From: Anabaena sp. FACHB-1237
GTDB taxonomy: Bacteria; Cyanobacteriota; Cyanobacteriia; Cyanobacteriales; Nostocaceae
Length of the DNA stretch: 64,000 bases
Assembly (NCBI RefSeq): GCF_014696225.1
Contig: NZ_JACJPV010000008.1
Span: forward strand, 90,198 to 154,197
Direction: 5' to 3'
Position 1 is the first letter of the stretch; each line of letters starts with the position of its first letter. The notes under the pieces were generated by a model, which made no database searches, was not told where the DNA came from, and saw only the letters and a program-made list of their open reading frames with translations. Below, piece after piece: positions 35,515 through 44,712 of the stretch. The position numbers and the translations under genes are program-made.

Positions 35515-38500
35515 ATGGAAGCACCCCAAACTCAACTACCAAAAACCCTTAACCAGTTTAAAACAGAAGTATGGACAGTGGCCATATCGCCCAGAGAAGA
35601 ACACATAGCCGTTGGTTTAGATGATGGTACAGTGGAAATATGGGACTTGCTAACGGGGGAAAAGTCCGTTAGTTGTATCGGACACACAGAACCCATTAAC
35701 TCCGTAGCCTTTAGTCCCAATGGTAATATTTTAGCTACTGGTAGTTATGACAATACAGTGCGGTTATGGGATATAAGTACAGGTGAAAATATTGCTGTAC
35801 TGGCAGGTCATAGAGATTCAGTGAGAGCAGTATTATTTAATAATAATGGAAATACTATTATAAGTGGTAGTGATGACAACACATTATGCCTATGGGATGT
35901 TACCACAGGTGAACCTATAGTAGTTTTAGCAGGTCATAAAGATTCTATTACCTCATTGGCATTTAGTTACGAAAATAATACCTTAATTAGTAGTAGTTAT
36001 GATCACACATTGCGTTTATGGGACATTAATGAAAGAGTTACAATTCAAACCTTTATAAAACATAAAAAAGCTATTACTACCGTAGCATTTAGTCCTGACA
36101 GTAAAATGATAGCTAGTGGTAGTGAAGATAACACAATTTTATTATGGGATTTACAAGGGGAAACAATTGGTAAACCCTTGGTAGGACACACAAAACCAGT
36201 GATGTCAGTGGTGTTCAGTCCCGATGGTAGTACTTTAGCTAGTTGTAGTAAAGACAACACAGTGAGATTATGGGATATATCGGATCTAGATCGCAAAAGA
36301 CAGATTATTATTGGCCAACATGAAGGCGAAGTATATTCCTTAGTATTTGATGCAAAAGGAAATTATATAATTAGTGCGGGACAAGATGGTATTAGATTTT
36401 GGTTGGTGAGTAAATTTAATTTAGTGCGTACTCCTCAAGCATTCAAGAATGATGAACCAAGAGGGGAAGATTCATTAAATGTAGCGAAAGAACTTTATGC
36501 GATCGCGGACGTATTAATGTTAAGAAGTCTTGAACCACCATTAGCAGTAGCAATTTTAGGCGGTTGGGGAAGCGGAAAATCCTTTGGTTTACACTTAATA
36601 AAACAGCAAATTACTAAAATTCGTTGTCAACAATTAACCGAAAAACAAACATGGGGAAAAATAGGAAATGAACCAAATCTTTCACCTTTTGTCGGTCATA
36701 TTTATCAAATAGAATTTAATGCTTGGAGTTATGCAAAATCTGATTTATGGGCAAGTTTGATGCAAACTATTTTTTCTGAATTAGATAGACAATTAACATT
36801 AGAAAAAAAGCTAGGAGAATATCTACCTTTACTCACAGGAGGAGAAATTTGGTCTATCTTAAATGACATGAATGATAATGATAGAAAAACGATTTTAGAG
36901 TCCACATTAGCATCAGAAGTATTTGCCAAATTTAAAGAAGATCAGGTAAATAGTAACGCCCTATGGAATATTCTCAGTGAAGTCAGAAAAGAAGAACAAA
37001 AAAAATTAAAACAACTAGAAAACCAACTGCAAGAATTACATGAGGAAATGAAATTAAGAACTACAGAAATCGAACGTCAATTTGATCAAAATCTTGATCA
37101 ACTAGACAAAGAATTTAAAGAAGAAGTGAGAATAATTACAGAAAATGTCAATCAAGAAACAGAAAAAATAGCCATTTTGATTGTTTTTCTATCTCAACTC
37201 AAAGAAACACTCAAAGATGATTTAGGGGATTCTATATTAAAAGACTTTTTAAACTCCTGTGGATTTAAAAACAGGCAAGATTTAGAAAGACAATTTCCCA
37301 TATTAAACTTAGATACACTCTCAAAATCTAACATCATAGATATAGCCCAAGAATTAATTATCAGCAACAATGACAAAATAGACAACATTATCATTAATGC
37401 TAAGAAAATTAATCATTTTATCGAAGAACAACCTATAAAAATTGTAGGTTTAATCGAATTTATTAAAAAAGATAAAACAAAATTAATCCTTTTTATCATT
37501 TTTACCACCTTACCATTTTTAACCTATGGTTTTATAGTGTATGTTTTACCAAAATTCATGCCTGCACTATTAGAAATATCCTCAGCTCTAAAAATTTGGT
37601 TAGCAAGTGTATCAAGTATTCCTGCTATATCTGTGGGGATTGAAATATTCAAACAACTGCAAATATTACAAGCAAAAACTATAAGATTATTACAAGTAGC
37701 AAGAGAAAATGTAGAAAATGAAAAACAGAAATTAGCTACACATAAACAAGAGAAAATTGAAGAAAAAATCAACAAACGTAAATCAGAATATGAAGAAAAT
37801 CAATTGAAAAGAATTAAGGATGAGAAAGAAAAAGCACAACAACAATTAACCACCTATCAAAAAGACATAGAAAACCTGCAAATTACAATCAAATTACAAA
37901 AACAAAAAGTAGGTTTAACAGCACAATATAGGTCACTGTTAGAATTTGTGAATAATCGCTTACAAGAAAATTCCTATCAAAAATATTTAGGATTAATGCA
38001 CCAAATACAAGAAGATTTGAAAGACTTATCAGATCATCTAACTGCTAAAACTCCTAATACAGAAAAATTAGCAATTCTCAAACAATACTTCCCCAGAGGA
38101 CCAGCGAGAATAGTATTGTATATAGATGATTTAGATCGTTGTCCTCCTGATAGAGTTGTACAGGTGTTAGAAGCAGTACAATTATTATTAAATACCGACA
38201 TATTTGTGATTATTTTAGCCATAGATGATCGCTATGTTAGTCGCGCATTAGAAACCATTTATAGAGGAGTTTTAAAACGTGGTGGCAGCCCTTCTGGTGT
38301 AGATTATTTAGAGAAGATCATTCAAATTCCTTACCGAATGCGGCCAATTAATAAAGAAATTACAGAGAATTATATTAAATCTCTATTGGAAATTGAAGAA
38401 CAAGTAGAAAATCATCCAGAAATATTGATTTCTTCGCAACAACAGACATATCAAGACGACTTACTACAATCTAACATTGGCAGTTATCCATCACAAATAC

Positions 38501-39141
38501 TTAGGGATATGGTTATTAATGAACAGGAAATAACAGAAACGAAACAAGTAGATCATCAAGAATTACCACATTTAAAAGAAAGCGTACCATTAATTGTGGT
38601 AGAGAAATTTACAGCAGAAGAATTTGCTTGGATTAAAGAATGTTGTCAGCACGTTGATTTAACTCCCAGAACAGCAAAAAGGTTAATTAATATTTGTAAA
38701 ATCCTAAAAATTATTTGGACAAGTTTACCTGATGATACAACTTGGAAACCAGAACTATCAAAAGAATGTAAACAAACCTTAATTGCCTTTTTAGCATTAG
38801 CGGGTAGATATCCCAAAGAAATGCGAAAACTCCTAGAAGAAATTTATTTAGACTTTGAAGAAAGCGATGCAAATATGGTAATTCTCAAAAAAGAAACATG
38901 GTTACATCGTTTACAGCAACAAGATGTATTTATGGATAGACATAATCAAAGAGAATGGAAGAAATTTAAAAATGACTTCATGAAAATGTCACCTCAACAA
39001 GAATTTTACTTTGAAAAAAGAACATTTAATCTAGCAGTTTCTTTCTGTTTTGTGGGAGATTTAGGTTATGATCCCGATGATTATTATAATCGTGAATATA
39101 GATATGAAGATGGAAAAAAACAATATGGTTTTCTAATTTGA
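35515..39141 (+). CDS. WD40 beta-propeller fused to KAP family P-loop NTPase
   Basis: A 1208-residue protein. The first ~310 residues hold seven WD40 blades (VEIWDLLTG, VRLWDISTG, LCLWDVTTG, LRLWDINER, ILLWDLQGE, VRLWDISDL, IRFWLVSKF). A KAP-type NTPase follows: Walker A GGWGSGKS (about 349-356) and Walker B VLYIDDLDRCPPDR (about 866). Between them lie coiled coils and two membrane helices (around 656-705), the hallmark of KAP NTPases. Such proteins are membrane-anchored with a cytoplasmic sensor; several bacterial KAP proteins occur in defence loci. I infer a signalling or antiphage role. The frame opens at TTG 35446 but ATG 35515 precedes EAPQTQLPK, giving a normal start. Confidence 0.85.
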   Translation: MEAPQTQLPKTLNQFKTEVWTVAISPREEHIAVGLDDGTVEIWDLLTGEKSVSCIGHTEPINSVAFSPNGNILATGSYDNTVRLWDISTGENIAVLAGHRDSVRAVLFNNNGNTIISGSDDNTLCLWDVTTGEPIVVLAGHKDSITSLAFSYENNTLISSSYDHTLRLWDINERVTIQTFIKHKKAITTVAFSPDSKMIASGSEDNTILLWDLQGETIGKPLVGHTKPVMSVVFSPDGSTLASCSKDNTVRLWDISDLDRKRQIIIGQHEGEVYSLVFDAKGNYIISAGQDGIRFWLVSKFNLVRTPQAFKNDEPRGEDSLNVAKELYAIADVLMLRSLEPPLAVAILGGWGSGKSFGLHLIKQQITKIRCQQLTEKQTWGKIGNEPNLSPFVGHIYQIEFNAWSYAKSDLWASLMQTIFSELDRQLTLEKKLGEYLPLLTGGEIWSILNDMNDNDRKTILESTLASEVFAKFKEDQVNSNALWNILSEVRKEEQKKLKQLENQLQELHEEMKLRTTEIERQFDQNLDQLDKEFKEEVRIITENVNQETEKIAILIVFLSQLKETLKDDLGDSILKDFLNSCGFKNRQDLERQFPILNLDTLSKSNIIDIAQELIISNNDKIDNIIINAKKINHFIEEQPIKIVGLIEFIKKDKTKLILFIIFTTLPFLTYGFIVYVLPKFMPALLEISSALKIWLASVSSIPAISVGIEIFKQLQILQAKTIRLLQVARENVENEKQKLATHKQEKIEEKINKRKSEYEENQLKRIKDEKEKAQQQLTTYQKDIENLQITIKLQKQKVGLTAQYRSLLEFVNNRLQENSYQKYLGLMHQIQEDLKDLSDHLTAKTPNTEKLAILKQYFPRGPARIVLYIDDLDRCPPDRVVQVLEAVQLLLNTDIFVIILAIDDRYVSRALETIYRGVLKRGGSPSGVDYLEKIIQIPYRMRPINKEITENYIKSLLEIEEQVENHPEILISSQQQTYQDDLLQSNIGSYPSQILRDMVINEQEITETKQVDHQELPHLKESVPLIVVEKFTAEEFAWIKECCQHVDLTPRTAKRLINICKILKIIWTSLPDDTTWKPELSKECKQTLIAFLALAGRYPKEMRKLLEEIYLDFEESDANMVILKKETWLHRLQQQDVFMDRHNQREWKKFKNDFMKMSPQQEFYFEKRTFNLAVSFCFVGDLGYDPDDYYNREYRYEDGKKQYGFLI

Positions 39142-39145
39142 TTCA

Positions 39146-39175
39146 GATCCCGGACTTCTTTAAGAAGTCCGGGAT
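39146..39175. terminator. Bidirectional palindromic terminator
   Basis: GATCCCGGACTTC, loop TTTAA, GAAGTCCGGGAT, then ATTTG. It begins 5 bp after the WD40-KAP stop codon and 16 bp before the end of the convergent dienelactone hydrolase gene. It is nearly identical to 31801-31831. Confidence 0.65.
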
Positions 39176-39190
39176 ATTTGCTTAGGTTAA

Positions 39191-39931
39191 TTACCTTTTC
39201 AGCTTTCTTTCTAAAAAAGCGGTAATTTGTTCCCAAGCAGAAGTAGCAGCAACAGCATCATAACGATAACCGTCATCTCTCATAAAAGTATGTTCTGCTT
39301 CATAACAGAAAAATTGATGAGGTACTTTAGCATTTTCTAAAGCATGAATGATAATATGTCTATCATGTTCAGAAATATGGGGATCTTCAGTACCAAAAAT
39401 TAATAATATTTCCTCTTTAATTTCATTAACTCTGTGAATAGTATCTGCTACACCTTTGCCTAATTTACCGCTAGGAATACCAGTGGGATAACAACAAACT
39501 GCTGCGTCAATTTCACGTTCAAAAGCAGCACGAAAAGCCAAATGTCCACCAATACAAAAACCTAATGTACCAATTCTATCATTAATAACTGAACTGTCAT
39601 TTTTGAGAAAATCAATTACTGCACGAGTATCAGCATCATATTGAGAAATTAATGTTTTTCTGGCATTATCATTACCGCGCATTCTGCCAAGATCATTAGG
39701 TTCAATTACAGAACCTACAGGTTCAATACGGTGGAAAATTTCTGGTGCTGCGACAATATAACCAAAACTAGCTAAATAATTAATTAAGCGAATTATGGCA
39801 TCACCTAATTGATAAATATCACTGTAAAAAACAATTCCTGGATATTTACCTACTGGTTTAGGAGAAGCGATATAAACCCGCATCAAACTATCCTCAACTC
39901 TTAATTCAATGTTGCGTTTTACGATTTGCAT
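39191..39931 (-). CDS. Dienelactone hydrolase family protein
   Basis: A 246-residue alpha/beta hydrolase. TLGFCIGGHLAFRAA is the nucleophile elbow with Cys as in dienelactone hydrolases, LLIFGTEDPHISEHDR gives the acid and YEAEHTFMRDDGYRYD the catalytic His. In cyanobacteria the substrate is unknown; carboxymethylenebutenolidase activity is the family's classical reaction. No pathway neighbours. Confidence 0.85.
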   Translation of the reverse strand: MQIVKRNIELRVEDSLMRVYIASPKPVGKYPGIVFYSDIYQLGDAIIRLINYLASFGYIVAAPEIFHRIEPVGSVIEPNDLGRMRGNDNARKTLISQYDADTRAVIDFLKNDSSVINDRIGTLGFCIGGHLAFRAAFEREIDAAVCCYPTGIPSGKLGKGVADTIHRVNEIKEEILLIFGTEDPHISEHDRHIIIHALENAKVPHQFFCYEAEHTFMRDDGYRYDAVAATSAWEQITAFLERKLKR

Positions 39932-40074
39932 TTTTTGTTTTTTGGTAATATGTTAAATCGTAATTCTTCAAATTTAATAATAATCAGTAAATTTTTAGTA
40001 AATATTATCAAATAATATAATTAGATGATGATAAATACCAGTTATACAAATAAAACCTTTAGGATGTGCGTGTT

Positions 40075-40130
40075 ATTTATTCTGTCCACCTAGGTGGACT
40101 TTGCTTGTCTAGTAGCGAATTATATTCGCC
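40075..40130 (-). repeat. Dispersed repeat family E, copy 2 (partial)
   Basis: CTGTCCACCTAGGTGGAC and GTCTAGTAGCGAATTATATTCGCC match the ends of 41110-41220. It lies in the 382-bp gap upstream of the isomerase gene, where I see no other feature. Confidence 0.5.
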
Positions 40131-40313
40131 ATCTGCTAAAAAATATATCAAAATATATCAAAAGATAGAAGAAATATAGAAATGTTGATCAAAACTAATA
40201 TTAATGTTTCCAAAACAAAAATTCTTCTATACAATAAAGATAATTATAAAAAACTGCCATATTTTCATGGTAATCAATGTTCCAAAAATTACCAATAGGA
40301 TAGGAATGAGATC

Positions 40314-41093
40314 ATGCCAAAAACTCTCAGTGTTACTCCTCAAAATATTCTTGATCAGATTAAAATTTCCTGTCAAATACCTACCGTACTAGAAGCGATC
40401 GCTACTAAAAAAATTATTAGTGAAATTGCTGAAAAAGAAGGCATTAAAATAGAAATAGAAGAGTTACAGAAAGCTGCCGATAATCTACGTTTAGCAAACC
40501 AACTAGTTAAAGCAGAAGAAACCTGGGAATGGCTAAATAAACATTATCTTTCCCTAGATGATTTTGAAGAAATAGCCCAAACAAATTTAATTTCTACTAA
40601 ATTAGCTAATCATCTATTTGCTGATAAAATAGAACCTTTTTTTTACGCCCATCAACTTGATTATACCGCCGCAGTAACCTACGAAATCATCTTAGATGAT
40701 GAAGATTTAGCCCTAGAATTATTTTATGCCTTACAAGAAGGAGAAATTAGCTTTCAAGAAATAGCCCGTCAATATATTCAAAATCCAGAAATTCGTCGCG
40801 GTGGAGGATATCAAGGTATCCGTAAACGTAGTGATTTTCGTCCAGAAATAGCGGCCGCAGTTTTCGCAGCTAACCCTCCACAAATTATCAAACCAATTAC
40901 CACATCTAAAGGAGTACATCTCATTCTTGTGGAAGAAATTATCAAACCAGAATTAAATCACCAAATGCGTATTAACATCTTGAGTAATTTATTTAGCAAT
41001 TGGTTAAAAGAACAACTTGCAGAATTAGAAATAGTTGTTAAACAATTACATCCAGAAAACGTAGATAATTTAGAGAATGTTTATAAAATATAA
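40314..41093 (+). CDS. Parvulin-type peptidylprolyl isomerase (SurA/PpiC-like)
   Basis: A 259-residue protein with a helical N-terminal chaperone-like part and a C-terminal parvulin domain (YEIILDDEDLALELFYALQE, SFQEIARQY, GGGYQGIRKRSDFRPE, IIKPITTSKGVHLILVEE). There is no signal peptide, unlike SurA. In cyanobacteria such PpiC-like proteins often sit near HlyD and peptidase-ABC exporters of small GG-leader peptides; here the next genes, convergent, are a RiPP-like operon, which may be relevant, but no exporter is in the window. Isomerase activity is inferred. Confidence 0.8.
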   Translation: MPKTLSVTPQNILDQIKISCQIPTVLEAIATKKIISEIAEKEGIKIEIEELQKAADNLRLANQLVKAEETWEWLNKHYLSLDDFEEIAQTNLISTKLANHLFADKIEPFFYAHQLDYTAAVTYEIILDDEDLALELFYALQEGEISFQEIARQYIQNPEIRRGGGYQGIRKRSDFRPEIAAAVFAANPPQIIKPITTSKGVHLILVEEIIKPELNHQMRINILSNLFSNWLKEQLAELEIVVKQLHPENVDNLENVYKI

Positions 41094-41109
41094 ATTCATA
41101 CCTGGCAAT

Positions 41110-41220
41110 TATAAATCGCATCTACATAGACAAAACCCACCTGTGTGGGTTGAAAAACCTTAATTTTGTATCAGTCCACGTAAGTGGACTTAGTTTGTGT
41201 AGTAGCGATTTCTAATCGCC
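41110..41220 (-). repeat. Dispersed repeat family E, copy 3 (full, 111 bp)
   Basis: Starts TATAAATCGCATCTACATAG and ends AGTAGCGATTTCTAATCGCC, with internal palindromes AACCCACCTGTGTGGGTT and GTCCACGTAAGTGGAC. It lies between the convergent isomerase and HopA1-like genes and could form stem-loops in either transcript. Confidence 0.6.
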
Positions 41221-41221
41221 G

Positions 41222-42313
41222 CTATTCTAAAGGAGTATAAATATCGTCTGAATAAGCATTCAGATAAGCAGATTCTAACTTAATTTTTTGGGAGGCGAAT
41301 TGTTCAAAAATAGACATAATTCTACTCTCAGGACTATTATCACCTTTATGCCAACTATTAATTAAACCATTGGCTATCATTTGACATCTATGTGTACCAA
41401 AACTCTCCTGTTCAGTAAACTTATTTTCTGGTTCTTCCGCGCAACCCAAACCGGGAGCTAATTGTTTAGTAAATAAAGGTACTTCTGGTAAAAAATAATC
41501 CTTATTTTCTGAATAAACCCTTTTTAAAACCTCATGAATTAACGGATAATTATATTTATTAAAATAAAGAACTCCAGCATCATAACGTTTATAGTTATCA
41601 GGACTGTATAAAGCCTTAAATGAAAAAGGAATTTGTAAATAATTCAAAAGTTGAGTTAAAGACTTCATCATAGAAATAGCACCTTCTGGAGTGACATTAA
41701 AATAAACCCTAGCAATATTTTTATCTCCTTGAGTGCCTTGATTACTAACAGCCATATAAAACGCATTTTGCACTAAATTTTTAGGCATTTTAATTGCTAC
41801 TAATTCACCAACAATAGCATTTTTATCCCTGTCAGATAAATATACATCCCTTTGAATATGTAAAGTTAAGCCATTCCTTTTAACTAATAAACAACCATCA
41901 CTTTCTTCATTAATTACTAACCAATTGGGACTCCAATAACCTTCTCCTTGATTATTTTTATGTAATCTTTCATAAAAACCTAAATCCATACCAAATAAAT
42001 TATCATTGGTTAACTTTTCCTCTGTTGTTACTTCCGAAATTTCTGTATCTTGCCAAGAGTTATGATAATAAGTACCATAAATAAAATTGCGTAATTGCAA
42101 ACTTAAATGTTTCTCCTGAACCTGCAAAGGTAAATCTTGAAAACGAGCTATCACTGATGCTGGTAATTCTCTTGATTTATATCTTAAATGTTTAAATACA
42201 GAATAAGATTCAATTTCTACATAATTAACAATGTCTTCTAAGGATATTTTTAACTGCTTTGGTAATTTTGAAAATTGACTTGTTTGTATTGTTTGTGAAT
42301 ATATTACTTGCAT
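41222..42313 (-). CDS. HopA1-family protein, probable phospho-Ser/Thr lyase of a RiPP pathway
   Basis: A 363-residue HopA1 (type III effector HopA1, LxmY/TvaD-like) protein. Recognisable features are GTYYHNSWQD, GEGYWSPNWLVINEESDGCLLV, VAIKMPKNLVQNAFYMAVSNQ, IARVYFNVTPEGAISMMKSL and the C-terminal GTHRCQMIANGLINSWHKGD. In class V lanthipeptide and thioamitide pathways this fold eliminates phosphate from phospho-Ser/Thr to give Dha/Dhb. It is the last gene of the minus-strand operon, after the kinase, and AGGGAAATAAAT precedes the ATG. A type III secretion role is not expected in a cyanobacterium. The fold is recognised by pattern, the lyase role inferred from partner genes. Confidence 0.8.
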   Translation of the reverse strand: MQVIYSQTIQTSQFSKLPKQLKISLEDIVNYVEIESYSVFKHLRYKSRELPASVIARFQDLPLQVQEKHLSLQLRNFIYGTYYHNSWQDTEISEVTTEEKLTNDNLFGMDLGFYERLHKNNQGEGYWSPNWLVINEESDGCLLVKRNGLTLHIQRDVYLSDRDKNAIVGELVAIKMPKNLVQNAFYMAVSNQGTQGDKNIARVYFNVTPEGAISMMKSLTQLLNYLQIPFSFKALYSPDNYKRYDAGVLYFNKYNYPLIHEVLKRVYSENKDYFLPEVPLFTKQLAPGLGCAEEPENKFTEQESFGTHRCQMIANGLINSWHKGDNSPESRIMSIFEQFASQKIKLESAYLNAYSDDIYTPLE

Positions 42314-42426
42314 ATTTATTTCCCTTTTTGATTAAGTGAAATATCCCTAAGTTCTAATATCAATTAATAGTTTATCTACCAAGTCAAAAAAGAAATTGGG
42401 GATATATGTGATCTGATCTATGAAAT

Positions 42427-43599
42427 CTATGCAACGGATCTATAATCAAATAAGTGAGAGTTAGCTATAGTTTCTAAAAAATCTCTGCCAAAAACTGTAG
42501 AAATAGACCCTTGAGGACGACATAATAAACTTTTAGCAACTTGCAAAATGCAAATACCTGAATTACCGAATATTTTTTGATGTTGTAATCTTGCTTGAAT
42601 AGCTCTAATTAATGCTAAACCACTAAATTGTATCACTAGATTTAAAAAATTAGGACGAGTTTCTAAAACTTCTGGAAAATTGGTTAAATAAGCATTAACT
42701 AATGTGGAAATTGAAGGTTGAATGGTATGTAATGGAATTGCAGCTAATCGCAAACATTCTTCAATAGGAATGGTTTTACTAGCTACTAAACTATATAACC
42801 AAATTTGTAAATAACTAGCAATTAACGATCCTAAATCATTAGCAGGATCTCCCCAATTACCCCTTTCCCAATCAATCAAACGAATCATTTTTTCATCATT
42901 GCTTTCCCAATGATGTGATAACAATAAATTATTTAGTTTTAAATCATTATGGGTTAAACAACAAGCATAAAATTCTTGATTTAGTTGAGCGATCGCTTTT
43001 CCTAAAGTATCATACTTTTGATAAAGAGCAAAAAATTTAATCCCATCTGCAGGAAGTGAACCAAAAATTTGTGGTGTAATCTTTTCTAATCCCTGACTAA
43101 GATTAGGAACAGCATTTTTCAGATCATTAGTAGAATTTTGTAAAAATTGATGATAGTATTGTTTATTAAAGGTACTGCGATGAATTTCCGCCAAATTAGC
43201 ACCAATTACCCCTGATATCTTAGTAGGAAAAATTTCATCTTTACCATAAAATTCTGCTAAATCTTGATAGTCATGAAGATAGTTAAAAACCAAGATAGAA
43301 TTTTCTACATCAAAGTGAACCACCTCAGAAAGAAAATTACGTAAATAACTAACTTCTGGGAACTTTTGACATAAATTATGAATTCTCCACTCATCTTGAA
43401 ATTCACCTAAAGTTTTACCATTTTGATTATATCGCTCTTGTTTTACCAACAATTGCCGATCATCTGCTAAAGTCACTAATAAATTAAAATTCTTCGCTGG
43501 TTTTAGTTCTATTTTAGCAGTTAATTTTTCTTGTTCATAACAAATGCGATGATAAACTAAGTAATCAAATACATTATCGGAACTTAATAAAAATGTCAT
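42427..43599 (-). CDS. APH-fold kinase, probable RiPP peptide Ser/Thr kinase (LanK/LxmK/TvaC-like)
   Basis: A 390-residue aminoglycoside-phosphotransferase-fold kinase from the ATG at 43599: LLVKQE (Lys53), CLTHNDLKLNNLLL with catalytic loop H-N-D (217-219) and Asn for metal, and IRLIDWERGNWGDPANDLG (Asp243). The open frame upstream to 43719 overlaps the precursor gene and is not family-like. In class V lanthipeptide clusters a kinase of this fold phosphorylates Ser/Thr of the precursor, followed by a HopA1-type lyase, exactly the next gene here. An ordinary small-molecule or antibiotic kinase is the alternative, but the context favours a peptide kinase. Confidence 0.78.
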   Translation of the reverse strand: MTFLLSSDNVFDYLVYHRICYEQEKLTAKIELKPAKNFNLLVTLADDRQLLVKQERYNQNGKTLGEFQDEWRIHNLCQKFPEVSYLRNFLSEVVHFDVENSILVFNYLHDYQDLAEFYGKDEIFPTKISGVIGANLAEIHRSTFNKQYYHQFLQNSTNDLKNAVPNLSQGLEKITPQIFGSLPADGIKFFALYQKYDTLGKAIAQLNQEFYACCLTHNDLKLNNLLLSHHWESNDEKMIRLIDWERGNWGDPANDLGSLIASYLQIWLYSLVASKTIPIEECLRLAAIPLHTIQPSISTLVNAYLTNFPEVLETRPNFLNLVIQFSGLALIRAIQARLQHQKIFGNSGICILQVAKSLLCRPQGSISTVFGRDFLETIANSHLFDYRSVA

Positions 43600-43712
43600 A
43601 GTCGTAATTGAATTATTTAGTATTTGTAGGTTAGGTTGAAAAAACCCAACATTACGGAAAATTATCACCATTGGAAAATTGAAGCTCAAATTTGCATTGG
43701 TTCCATCAATAA

Positions 43713-43931
43713 TTACCAATAATTATTATTGAATGAAGTTGCTAAATAGGAAACTGAATCTATAGCATAAGCCAATAATACAAATTGCATTGATTTCACA
43801 GCATATTGAACTAATACAGGAAAATCCCGGCCTATGCCTCCATCTAATCCTCCAAATATAGGTAAATCATTATCATCGTCAAAATTGAGATCATGAATTA
43901 CTGGTAAATCATATATTTTCATATTTGCCAT
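43713..43931 (-). CDS. Candidate RiPP precursor peptide 1
   Basis: A 72-residue peptide. An acidic leader (NFDDDNDLPIFGG) ends in a double glycine at 27-28, with a second GG at 31-32. The C-terminal part holds VKSMQFVLLAYAIDSVSYLA, aligned with IKGQEFVLLGYSIRSAVELA of the next upstream gene, and ends NNNYW. Ser/Thr in the putative core can be modified; there is no Cys. GAGGATAAGAA precedes the ATG, a strong ribosome site. The gene starts an operon-like run with kinase and lyase 113 bp downstream. Precursor function is inferred from size, leader, paralogy and context. Confidence 0.7.
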   Translation of the reverse strand: MANMKIYDLPVIHDLNFDDDNDLPIFGGLDGGIGRDFPVLVQYAVKSMQFVLLAYAIDSVSYLATSFNNNYW

Positions 43932-44094
43932 TTTCTTATCCTCATGATCAAAATTGACTTACAAAAATGGAAATAATCATCATTTTTTTTTTAATGTGTG
44001 ACAGATAGCAATAATTTGTTGATTACTAACGAATTATTAAATCTGACACACCTTACTAACATCCCAGTTATGTAAATTGTAATTTGGAAAATTT

Positions 44095-44112
44095 CCCCCT
44101 TTAAAAAGGGGG
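44095..44112 (-). promoter_or_regulatory. Intercistronic hairpin between precursor genes
   Basis: CCCCCTTT and AAAGGGGG form an 8-bp stem with a tiny AT loop. On the minus strand it is followed by AAATTTTCC, so it is not a strong terminator. Located between precursors 2 and 1 it might stabilise or partly terminate the precursor transcript, giving more peptide than enzyme mRNA. An imperfect GTGTGACAGAT/ATCTGACACAC repeat lies next to it (near 43997-44051). Confidence 0.4.
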
Positions 44113-44182
44113 ATAACCAATATAATTTACCGGGAACGTATCTGGAACATATTATGAGCTATACCCATAATATTTATCTACC

Positions 44183-44431
44183 TTAGTAGAAATTGTGAGC
44201 TCCGTGACTATAGGATTTAGCTAATTCCACAGCACTTCTAATTGAATAGCCTAATAAGACAAATTCTTGACCTTTAATAGAGAAAGTAACTAAATCCCCG
44301 AAAGTATTAGAACTAGCACCACCTTGAACCGCAATAGTATCTACATCATTCATATCACTCAAAAAACTTTCAGAATCTTGAAATAATTCAGAACCATCAG
44401 CCTTTAATTGGGAGAGTTTAATACTTGCCAT
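44183..44431 (-). CDS. Candidate RiPP precursor peptide 2
   Basis: An 82-residue peptide, paralogue of precursor 1. The leader (SELFQDSESFLSDMNDVD, TIAVQGG) ends at the double Gly 37-38, and the core part begins ASSNTFGDLVTFSIKGQEFV, followed by LLGYSIRSAVELAKSYSHG and a tail ending NFY. Eight or more Ser/Thr and no Cys. GAGGAAATC lies directly before the ATG (44431), an excellent ribosome site. Length, leader and paralogy point to a precursor of a Ser/Thr-modified peptide; cleavage at the GG is inferred by analogy. Confidence 0.72.
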   Translation of the reverse strand: MASIKLSQLKADGSELFQDSESFLSDMNDVDTIAVQGGASSNTFGDLVTFSIKGQEFVLLGYSIRSAVELAKSYSHGAHNFY

Positions 44432-44712
44432 GATTTCCTCTAAAAAATTGTTACTAATGTTTTGTGACTACCAGTTAAACTTGTCTTTGTTCAACTGATG
44501 CTTTTATTTTTATTCAGAAAATTATGAGAAATCAAGGGTTAGAACTACATCAAAAAGACATAAATCAATGAGTAAAGTCATAAGAATTAGTAATTTATAT
44601 ATATTGATATATTGGAGATATAAAAAAAATATGCGTTTCTCAAAGTTGGTAAATTAGCTCTGAAAACGCACTTTATTCAAAAAATTTTGCCAAAATTTTG
44701 GGATGATTGGTT

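Noticed and set aside
41222..42313. HopA1-like gene as a type III secretion effector
   Set aside because: Cyanobacteria lack type III secretion; the same fold is used as a lyase in RiPP pathways and a matching kinase is the next gene.
43599..43719. 40-residue N-terminal extension of the APH-fold kinase
   Set aside because: It would overlap the precursor 1 stop and covers a family D repeat fragment; it is not kinase-like.
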